A DNA stretch of 38,938 bases, taken from the NCBI GenBank assembly GCA_002345505.1, contig DDWJ01000040.1:43280-82217 (forward strand), in the 5' to 3' direction. Position numbers and translations under genes: made by a program. This document shows positions 33,218-38,938 of the stretch, piece by piece (position 1 is the stretch's first letter; every line of letters begins with the position of its first letter). The notes under the pieces were generated by a model that worked only from the letters and a program-made list of their open reading frames with translations, did no database searches and had not been told where the DNA came from. The stretch is from Caryophanales bacterium UBA2289 (GTDB lineage Bacteria > Bacillota_I > Bacilli_A > Izemoplasmatales > Hujiaoplasmataceae).

Positions 33218-33753
33218 CTATTTCCCTCCCAATTTATATAATCTTCTTTTGTTAATATATACATCTTACTCTTTTTCTTTCCATAATCTCTGCTTTCATA
33301 ATCATGTTCTAAAAGAAACTTAAACGGAAATCTACTAATAAGTTTTTGCGAACGATAGTTTTCCACAAAATGTCCTACATAAATTTCCTCTAGTCCGTAT
33401 TCAGTAAAAGCAAACTTAAGTACTTTGTTTACGGCTTCGGTCATTATTCCCTGCTTTTCATAAAAAGTAGATAACACATAACCGAGTTCATAAACACCTT
33501 TTTTTTCTAGTAAGTCTACTTTATGTAATCCAACAGATCCAATAACTTTATTTTCCGATTTTAATTCAATAGCAAAAACATCATTTGCCTCAATAAAATG
33601 ATTTAAAATCTGCTTAGAATGTTCTCTATCAGGATGAGGCATCCATCCAGCATTCGGTCCAACCGTATCTAATCTTGCGTACTCAAACAAGTCGTCTAAG
33701 TCTTTCTCTTCAAAATTTCTCAACACCAATCTTGAAGTTTCTAATTTTTTCAT
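33214..33753 (-). CDS. RimJ/RimL-type GNAT acetyltransferase
   Basis: The 179-residue protein begins LETSRLVLRNFEEKDLDDLFEYA, the standard start of the RimJ/RimL GNAT group, and contains IGSVGLHKVD, ELGYVLSTFYEKQGIMTEAVNKVLKFAF (acetyl-CoA site, with QGIMTEA in place of RGxGxA) and VENYRSQKLISRFPFKF. It could acetylate a ribosomal protein N-terminus, an amine or an antibiotic; nothing in the sequence decides. It is coupled by 4-base overlaps to thiI upstream and pepF downstream. Confidence 0.87.
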   Translation of the reverse strand: MKKLETSRLVLRNFEEKDLDDLFEYARLDTVGPNAGWMPHPDREHSKQILNHFIEANDVFAIELKSENKVIGSVGLHKVDLLEKKGVYELGYVLSTFYEKQGIMTEAVNKVLKFAFTEYGLEEIYVGHFVENYRSQKLISRFPFKFLLEHDYESRDYGKKKSKMYILTKEDYINWEGNR

Positions 33754-34973
33754 TTAAAAATCTCCTGGATACTAAATCCTTTATCAATTATATTTATTGG
33801 TTTTCTTTCATTAATTTCAATTGTTATTGTATCTTTTATCGCTGTCTTCAAATACTTTTGGTAATCAAAACTTTGTTCTAATATCTCAGCTCTTTCTACC
33901 GTTGGTTTTATCACTGGTCTCTTTGGTACATAGACGGTGCAACAATCACTGAATGGTCGATTTGATATTTGATAAGTTTTTATCTTTTTAGCAATTTTAA
34001 TTATGTCATTTTTGTCTAGCGCTGCCAAAGGTCTAATAATCAATGAGTTTACAACTGATTGAACGGTTATTAAACTTTCTAATGTTTGCGAAGCAACTTG
34101 ACCGATTGAATCTCCTGAGACAATTGCTTTACAGTTATTTTTCTTGGCGAGCATTTCGGCTAATCGATACATCATTCTTCTCATGATTGTAATAATATAA
34201 CTTTCTTGTACTTCAGAAAGGATTAATTCATGAATTTCTCTAAATGGTACAAGATGTAATTTGATTTTTGAACTAGGCGCGTATTTTGATAATACAGTAA
34301 CTAAATCAATCACTTTCTGGACTGACTCAATTGGAGTTAGTGGTGAAGATTCAAAGTGAACACATTCAATTTCAAGCCCGGTATTCATCGTCATATATCC
34401 CGCAACTGGAGAATCAATTCCACCACTTATCAGAAGCATTGCTCTTCCGCCCGTAGACGTTGGAAATCCGCCGATTCCAGGTATTTTATCAGTGAAGATA
34501 TAGGTTCCTTCATTTCTTACTTCAATGTTTAAAGTTTTCTCTGGATTTCTAACATCAACCACAAGATTTTTAACCTCACGAAGTACTTGTTTGCTGACGA
34601 GATTAGATATCTCAAATGACTTTAAATTGATTGATTTATCTGCTCTTTTGGTTTCAACCTTAAAAGTGGTTTTTTCATGAACCTCATAATTCAATAACTC
34701 AATTGCTTTTTGTGATATTGTGTCTATATCAAAACTACATTTCAATGTTTTGCTATAGGAATTAAGTCCAGAGATAAAGTTAAGACGATCGATAACCTCT
34801 TTAGCATCGACATCGTTAAGTTTGATAAAAATTAAATCGTGTTGAAATTCAATATCAATATTTAACCCATACATCTTATGAGCAATTTGATTGTTGATGT
34901 TGTGTCTGAAAATATGTTGATTCTTTCCTTTTAAGATTAAATCACCATATCTAACCATAATATATTCGTACAT
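33750..34973 (-). CDS. thiI: tRNA 4-thiouridine synthase ThiI
   Basis: ThiI inserts sulfur at U8 of tRNA (and in some bacteria supplies sulfur for thiamine). The N-terminal ferredoxin-like and THUMP domains span 1-165, and the PP-loop ATP-pyrophosphatase motif SGGIDSP is at 183-189. The sequence ends without a rhodanese domain, as in B. subtilis ThiI; Cys344/Cys345 in NRPFSDCCTVYVPKRP is the conserved position implicated in sulfur transfer. At 407 residues it matches Firmicutes ThiI. The cysteine desulfurase that often lies next to it is not here, so the sulfur donor is encoded elsewhere. Confidence 0.95.
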   Translation of the reverse strand: MYEYIMVRYGDLILKGKNQHIFRHNINNQIAHKMYGLNIDIEFQHDLIFIKLNDVDAKEVIDRLNFISGLNSYSKTLKCSFDIDTISQKAIELLNYEVHEKTTFKVETKRADKSINLKSFEISNLVSKQVLREVKNLVVDVRNPEKTLNIEVRNEGTYIFTDKIPGIGGFPTSTGGRAMLLISGGIDSPVAGYMTMNTGLEIECVHFESSPLTPIESVQKVIDLVTVLSKYAPSSKIKLHLVPFREIHELILSEVQESYIITIMRRMMYRLAEMLAKKNNCKAIVSGDSIGQVASQTLESLITVQSVVNSLIIRPLAALDKNDIIKIAKKIKTYQISNRPFSDCCTVYVPKRPVIKPTVERAEILEQSFDYQKYLKTAIKDTITIEINERKPINIIDKGFSIQEIFK

Positions 34974-35011
34974 TCTATCACGTCGCTTTCATAAATATTT
35001 TATCATAATTG

Positions 35012-35040
35012 TTGTTATTTAAGTTTGCTTATTTTATAAT
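35012..35040 (+). promoter_or_regulatory. Promoter of the free-methionine sulfoxide reductase gene
   Basis: TTGTTA (35012-35017), 17-base spacer, TATAAT (35035-35040). A hairpin TCACCT-gaag-AGGTGA (35043-35058) next to six T overlaps the predicted start and the Shine-Dalgarno. Confidence 0.7.
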
Positions 35041-35064
35041 ATTCACCTGAAGAGGTGATTTTTT

Positions 35065-35508
35065 ATGACTAATGATTTTTTATTTACTCACGCAGAACTT
35101 TTCATTGACAAGAAATTGAATATTGTAACAAATCTATCAAATATGTCGGCGATAATCATGGAGAACGTATCAGATTTAAATTGGGTCGGTTTTTATCTTT
35201 ATGATGGTGAAAAACTATACCTTGGTCCATTCCAAGGAAAGGCCGCTGTAACTCTTATTGATATGGGAAAAGGTGTTTGTGGTAAGGCTGCTTCTACTAG
35301 AGAAATCATTATAGTTGATAATGTTCATGATTTCCCTGGACATATTCCATGTGACTGTGATTCTAACTCAGAAATCGTAATCCCAATTATAAAAAATGGA
35401 GAGTTATTTGGCGTCTTAGATATTGACAGTCCTATACTAAATCGGTTCGATGAATCGCTTAAAAAAGACTTGGAAAGACTGGTAAAGCTTTTAGTTGACA
35501 TTTTATAA
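35065..35508 (+). CDS. msrC: GAF-domain free methionine-(R)-sulfoxide reductase
   Basis: fRMsr reduces free methionine R-sulfoxide, using thioredoxin, inside a GAF fold. The signature GVCGKAAS (Cys72) is followed by VHDFPGHIPCDCDSNSEIVIP, with cysteines 96 and 98; in characterised enzymes the equivalent of the IPCD cysteine takes part in catalysis together with the GVCG cysteine. The second half ends in GVLDIDSPILNRFDE, also standard. The 147-residue size is normal. The rpsD promoter begins inside its last codons, so it is a single-gene unit. Confidence 0.92.
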   Translation: MTNDFLFTHAELFIDKKLNIVTNLSNMSAIIMENVSDLNWVGFYLYDGEKLYLGPFQGKAAVTLIDMGKGVCGKAASTREIIIVDNVHDFPGHIPCDCDSNSEIVIPIIKNGELFGVLDIDSPILNRFDESLKKDLERLVKLLVDIL

Positions 35509-35523
35509 TCAATAAGTTATAAT
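35495..35523 (+). promoter_or_regulatory. rpsD promoter (consensus)
   Basis: TTGACA (35495-35500), exactly 17 bases, TATAAT (35518-35523): a full consensus match, as expected for a ribosomal protein gene. The -35 lies in the final codons of the upstream gene. Confidence 0.95.
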
Positions 35524-35529
35524 ACTTTG

Positions 35530-35697
35530 TGCGCATATAATAAAAAGCAGTTGTTTTACGTGCAATTTATGGGTTGATTATTCCAAAATATTAGGGTTGG
35601 AAGTACTGTTAACTGCTTAACAAGAAACCATCAAAATAATCAAAGTAAGTTGTTGTAGGGCTCCTCAAATTATGTACGTAATAAAAAAATAAGGAGG
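35530..35697 (+). promoter_or_regulatory. rpsD leader, pseudoknot RNA with maskable ribosome-binding site
   Basis: The untranslated leader is about 175 bases. AAGCAGTT (35545-35552) pairs with AACTGCTT (35611-35618). TTGATTATT (35574-35582) pairs perfectly with AATAATCAA (35635-35643). The two helices cross, which makes a pseudoknot. Inside is a hairpin TTCCAA/TTGGAA (35581-35586 with 35597-35602), which shares two bases with the second helix and so may be an alternative. CTCCT (35661-35665) can pair with AGGAG of the Shine-Dalgarno (35691-35697). S4 autoregulates through leader RNA in Bacillus and in the E. coli alpha operon, so this is most likely an S4-binding translational control element. 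Confidence 0.8.
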
Positions 35698-35704
35698 AAA
35701 ATAT

Positions 35705-36304
35705 ATGTCAAGATTTACAGGATCAACATGGAAGCAAAGCCGTCGTTTATCTTATTCAGTTTCTGAAACTGGAAAAGAATTAAACAAACGTCCATATGCA
35801 CCTGGTCAACACGGACAAAAACGTAAGAAAATATCAGAATATGGTACCCAATTACAAGAAAAACAAAGAGTTCGTTTTACTTATGGTGTAAATGAAAAGC
35901 AATTCCGTAAAACTTTCAATGAAGCTAAGAAAATGCAAGGCAAGCAAGGTGAAAACTTCCTTTTCTTACTTGAATCAAGATTAGACAATCTAGTTTATCG
36001 TGCAGGATACGCAAGAACAAGACAACAAGCTAGACAATTAGTTAATCATGGACATATTCTATTAGATGGACAAAAAGCTACAATTCCATCAATTAGAGTA
36101 AGAGTCGGTCAAGTAATTTCAATCAAGGAAAAATCTAAAGGCCTTCAAATTATTAAAGATGCTTTAGAAGCTGTTGTTTCTCGTCAAGAATACATTAATT
36201 TCAATGATGATTTAGCTACTGCTACATTCACTCGTTTACCTGAAAGAAATGAAATCTTACCAGAAATCAAAGAAAACTTGATTGTTGAATTATACAACAA
36301 GTAA
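35705..36304 (+). CDS. rpsD: Small-subunit ribosomal protein S4 (uS4)
   Basis: S4 nucleates 30S assembly by binding the 5' domain of 16S rRNA. The 199-residue sequence begins SRFTGSTWKQSRRLSYSVS, a zinc-free form without the N-terminal cysteines. It has the S4 RNA-binding domain (LESRLDNLVYRAGYARTRQQARQLVNHGHI split around residues 92-120) and the usual ending. It is monocistronic, with a strong promoter and a long structured leader, and a hairpin terminator 20 bases past the stop. The AAGGAGG Shine-Dalgarno is perfect. Confidence 0.98.
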   Translation: MSRFTGSTWKQSRRLSYSVSETGKELNKRPYAPGQHGQKRKKISEYGTQLQEKQRVRFTYGVNEKQFRKTFNEAKKMQGKQGENFLFLLESRLDNLVYRAGYARTRQQARQLVNHGHILLDGQKATIPSIRVRVGQVISIKEKSKGLQIIKDALEAVVSRQEYINFNDDLATATFTRLPERNEILPEIKENLIVELYNK

Positions 36305-36322
36305 AATCAAAATTGTTAATTA

Positions 36323-36352
36323 AAACCAAAGTGATAAACTTTGGTTTTTTTT
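36323..36352 (+). terminator. rpsD terminator
   Basis: AAACCAAAGT-gataa-ACTTTGGTTT (arms 36323-36332 and 36338-36347) with a T run after it. Confidence 0.93.
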
Positions 36353-36376
36353 ATTTGGTTACTTAGACTTAATTTC

Positions 36377-36405
36377 TTGACATATTTCCTTTCAAGGAGT
36401 AAAAT
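36377..36405 (+). promoter_or_regulatory. Promoter of the CoA-disulfide reductase gene
   Basis: TTGACA (36377-36382), 17-base spacer, TAAAAT (36400-36405). The start near 36412 rules out the TTG at 36412 as start codon. Confidence 0.82.
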
Positions 36406-36435
36406 TATAACTTGGTTTGGAACGGAGTGAAGAAA

Positions 36436-38910
36436 ATGGAAAATAAAAAAATTATTATTATCGGTGGAGTTGCTGGAGGCGCTTCAACGGCAACTAGATT
36501 AAGAAGAATGGATGAATTTGCTGAAATAATTATGTTAGAAAGAGGAGAGTATATTTCCTTTGCTAATTGTGGTTTACCATACTATATCGGCGGAGTCATT
36601 ACTAGTAGAGATGCTTTATTAGTTCAAAGCGTTGAAGACATGAAAAAGAATTTTAACATCGACGTTAGAAATTTTACTGAAGCAATCAAAATTGACAAAG
36701 AACATAATATCTTAACTATTAAAGATTTAAAAACAAACAAGACTTATGATGAATCATATGACTACTTAGTAATATCAACTGGTGCTTATCCAGTTAAACC
36801 TCCTATTACAGGTATTAATGAAGCTAAAAACTTATTTACTTTACGTAACATTCCTGATATGGATAATATAAAAGAATTTATTGATAGAAATAAACCGAAA
36901 AGAGCTACAGTTATCGGAGCTGGTTTTATCGGTATCGAAATGGCTGAAAATTTACATCACTTAGGTATGCAAGTCGCAATCGTTGAAATGGCAGATCAAG
37001 TAATGGCTCCAATTGATTACGAGATGGCGCAAATCGTTCATCAGCACATAATTGACAAGGGTGTAAACTTAGTTCTATCTGATGGTGTAAAAGAGTTTAG
37101 AAACGAAGGCAAAGAGATTCTTTTATCTTCTGGTAAAACGCTTAATACAGACCTTATCATATTTGCTATCGGTGTTAGACCTGAAAATATGCTTGCCAAA
37201 GAAGCTGGTTTAAAACTTGGATCAAGAGGTGGTATTTGGGTTGATGAATATTTAAAAACTACCGATGACGCCATATATGCAATCGGTGATTCAATTGAAG
37301 TTTTAGATTTTATTACCAAGACAGAAACAATGATTCCTTTAGCTGGACCAGCAAATAAACAAGGTAGAATAGTTGCTGATAATATTTGTGGTAAAAACGA
37401 AAAATATAACGGTTCTATGGGAACTTCTGTTGCAAAAGTATTTGACTATACTGTTGGCGCTACTGGAAACAATGAAAAAACTTTAAAAGCAAAAAATATT
37501 GATTACAATGTTATTCATATTCATCCAGGGAGTCATGCTGGTTATTACCCAGGAGCTTCTACCATTTCGATGAAGTTATTATATAATAAAAAAACTCAAG
37601 CAATTTACGGAGCTCAAGCTGTTGGTATGGAAGGTGTTGATAAACGTATCGACGTCATAGCTACCGCGATTAGAGCCGGTATGAAAGTAACTGATTTAAA
37701 AGATTTGGAATTATCATACGCTCCTCCATTCTCTTCTGCTAAAGATCCTGTCAATATGTTAGGATTTATTGCTGAAAATGTGATCAATCGTTTAGTTGAT
37801 ACAGTTCAATATAAAGAGATCGATGATTTAATTAAAAATGGGGCATTTGTAATTGACGCAAGAGATAGATTAGAAAATTGTTTTGCTACAATTCCTGGCA
37901 CAGTAAATATTCCTTTTCCAGAGATTAGAGATAGAATCAACGAATTACCAAAGAAACAAAAAATATTTGTTTTCTGTCAAACCGGTATTAGAGCTTATAA
38001 CACGGTAAGAATCTTAAGACAAAGAGGGTATGAAGCTTATAATTTAGATGGTGCGTTTAAAACTTACCAAAGCGTATATAACCCAGATCAAGTGGTGTTT
38101 GACCAAGAAATCGATGACTTAGGAAAAGTAAATCATGAAGTTAAAGAAACTGTCAAAGAAATGGAAATACCTGCTTCTCCTACACTAGTTATCGATGCTT
38201 CTGGACTTCAATGTCCAGGTCCAATCGTTAAAACTTTTAAAAGCCTTGAAACGCTTAACTTTGGCGAAGTACTAGAAATTAGCGCTACAGATCCTGGTTT
38301 CAAAAAAGACGTTAAAACTTGGGCTGAAAAAACTCATAATACATTACTAGATTTAAAAGAAGAAAATAATCGTTTTACTGCTAGAATCTTAAAAGGTGAA
38401 AGAACTAACATAAAAACAAAAACTGAAATTAAAGATACAAAAGAAGATAGTACAATTGTTGTATTCTCTGAAGATTTAGATAAAGCAATTGCTGCTTTTA
38501 TCATCGCTCAAGGTGCTGCATCAATGGGTAAAAAAGTTTCTCTATTCTTTACATTCTGGGGATTGAATATTCTTAGAAAACCTAAGAAAGTTAAAGTTAA
38601 AAAATCCTTTATTGAAAAGATGTTTGGTTCTATGATGCCAAGAGGAACAAAGAAGTTACCAATATCCAAAATGAACATGATGGGTATGGGACCAAAAATG
38701 ATTAAATCTATTATGAAGAAGAAAAATGTTGATTCTTTAGAAGAGATGATTAAGAGTGCTATGGATTTAGGAGTTAAAATTACGGCTTGTGCAATGTCCA
38801 TGGATATTATGGGTATTAAGAAAGAAGAGTTGATTGATGGCGTTGAAATCGCAGGGGTAGCAACTTACCTAGGTGATACTACATCAAGTAACCATAATTT
38901 ATTTATCTAA
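36436..38910 (+). CDS. CoA-disulfide reductase fused to rhodanese, TusA and DsrE-like domains
   Basis: The 824-residue product joins four sulfur-handling modules. Residues 1-440 are a pyridine nucleotide-disulfide reductase: KIIIIGGVAGGASTATRLRR binds FAD, FANCGLPYYIGG gives the single active Cys45 of CoA-disulfide/NADH-dependent persulfide reductases, and TVIGAGFIGIEMAENL binds NAD(P)H. Residues about 450-550 are a rhodanese with Cys514 (FCQTGIRAY). Residues about 580-650 are TusA-like with Cys593 (GLQCPGPIVK). Residues about 665-824 are DsrE/DsrF-like with Cys785 (ITACAMSMD). The arrangement suggests that a persulfide is passed between domains and reduced with NAD(P)H. I place the start at the ATG at 36436, after GGAG; the TTG at 36412 coincides with the transcription start. 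Confidence 0.92.
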   Translation: MENKKIIIIGGVAGGASTATRLRRMDEFAEIIMLERGEYISFANCGLPYYIGGVITSRDALLVQSVEDMKKNFNIDVRNFTEAIKIDKEHNILTIKDLKTNKTYDESYDYLVISTGAYPVKPPITGINEAKNLFTLRNIPDMDNIKEFIDRNKPKRATVIGAGFIGIEMAENLHHLGMQVAIVEMADQVMAPIDYEMAQIVHQHIIDKGVNLVLSDGVKEFRNEGKEILLSSGKTLNTDLIIFAIGVRPENMLAKEAGLKLGSRGGIWVDEYLKTTDDAIYAIGDSIEVLDFITKTETMIPLAGPANKQGRIVADNICGKNEKYNGSMGTSVAKVFDYTVGATGNNEKTLKAKNIDYNVIHIHPGSHAGYYPGASTISMKLLYNKKTQAIYGAQAVGMEGVDKRIDVIATAIRAGMKVTDLKDLELSYAPPFSSAKDPVNMLGFIAENVINRLVDTVQYKEIDDLIKNGAFVIDARDRLENCFATIPGTVNIPFPEIRDRINELPKKQKIFVFCQTGIRAYNTVRILRQRGYEAYNLDGAFKTYQSVYNPDQVVFDQEIDDLGKVNHEVKETVKEMEIPASPTLVIDASGLQCPGPIVKTFKSLETLNFGEVLEISATDPGFKKDVKTWAEKTHNTLLDLKEENNRFTARILKGERTNIKTKTEIKDTKEDSTIVVFSEDLDKAIAAFIIAQGAASMGKKVSLFFTFWGLNILRKPKKVKVKKSFIEKMFGSMMPRGTKKLPISKMNMMGMGPKMIKSIMKKKNVDSLEEMIKSAMDLGVKITACAMSMDIMGIKKEELIDGVEIAGVATYLGDTTSSNHNLFI

Positions 38911-38938
38911 AAAAATAAGGGCCTGTAAAGAATTAGAA

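Noticed and set aside
35043..35064. Hairpin TCACCT-gaag-AGGTGA with six T just before the free-methionine sulfoxide reductase ATG, resembling an attenuator
   Set aside because: The predicted transcription start (about 35047) falls inside the 5' arm, so the RNA would not contain the full hairpin. It may matter only for read-through RNA.
1..38938. CRISPR arrays, insertion sequences, prophage genes, tRNA or rRNA genes
   Set aside because: No regularly spaced repeats, transposase or integrase motifs, terminal inverted repeats with target duplications, or tRNA/rRNA consensus segments were seen.
38911..38938. Final 28 bases after the CoA-disulfide reductase stop
   Set aside because: Too short to assign; no complete hairpin or gene start is visible before the window ends.

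Overview
The window is about 39 kb of dense, AT-rich bacterial chromosome made almost entirely of housekeeping genes. Gene content resembles a low-GC Gram-positive relative: RNase J, long-form HPF, ComFA, YtqA/YtqB, YutG-type PgpA, a T-box on leuS, and the rimP-nusA-ylxR-ylxQ-infB-rbfA order. Several proteins are trimmed in a way that recalls the Mollicutes/Izemoplasma/Acholeplasma side of the Bacillota (a short IF2, a 129-residue ComFC). TGA is a genuine stop codon: fumarase alpha, ComFA, the EamA protein and ThiI all end in TGA, so this is not the Mycoplasma code. The taxonomic placement is inference from gene content, not a database result.

Layout. 1-2.1 kb (minus): an ABC exporter cut by the window edge, and DegV. 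2.2-3.6 kb (plus): two-subunit class I fumarase. 3.7-9.5 kb (minus): HPF, a short ComFC, ComFA, LeuS with a complete T-box leader, and a DUF1189 membrane protein. 9.6-12.0 kb (plus): a three-gene operon of YtqA/MnmL, an EamA transporter and YtqB/MnmM, for wobble-uridine tRNA modification. 12.0-19.2 kb (minus): a LemA-like protein, MetK, a membrane protein with a decayed HD-GYP-like domain, PgpA, Fmt and PriA. 19.4-21.1 kb (plus): RNase J. 21.1-34.97 kb (minus): a DEDD exonuclease, UvrC, the nusA-infB operon, a small GNAT plus SpoU methyltransferase pair, a beta-propeller lipoprotein, and an overlapping thiI-GNAT-pepF operon. 35.0-38.9 kb (plus): free-methionine sulfoxide reductase, ribosomal protein S4 with a structured leader, and a four-domain CoA-disulfide reductase/rhodanese/TusA/DsrE-type protein.

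How it works together. Most genes serve translation and RNA metabolism (LeuS, Fmt, S4, IF2, NusA, RimP, RbfA, HPF, RNase J, ThiI, YtqA/B, SpoU methylase). There is a smaller DNA group (PriA, UvrC, ComFA) and a sulfur/redox group (ThiI, free-Met-SO reductase, CoA-disulfide reductase fusion, MetK). Regulatory sequence is unusually legible: many extended -10 promoters, hairpin terminators between convergent genes, a leuS T-box with a UUA specifier, a pseudoknotted rpsD leader that can mask its ribosome-binding site, a terminator-like hairpin just after the nusA-operon promoter, and an apparently leaderless uvrC.

I found no mobile element, CRISPR array, prophage, tRNA or rRNA gene, and no convincing undescribed multi-gene system. 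The observations most worth following are the decayed HD-GYP membrane protein next to metK, the nusA-operon leader hairpin, the inverted repeat shared by the priA and rnjA promoters, and the ComFC that lacks a phosphoribosyltransferase core.
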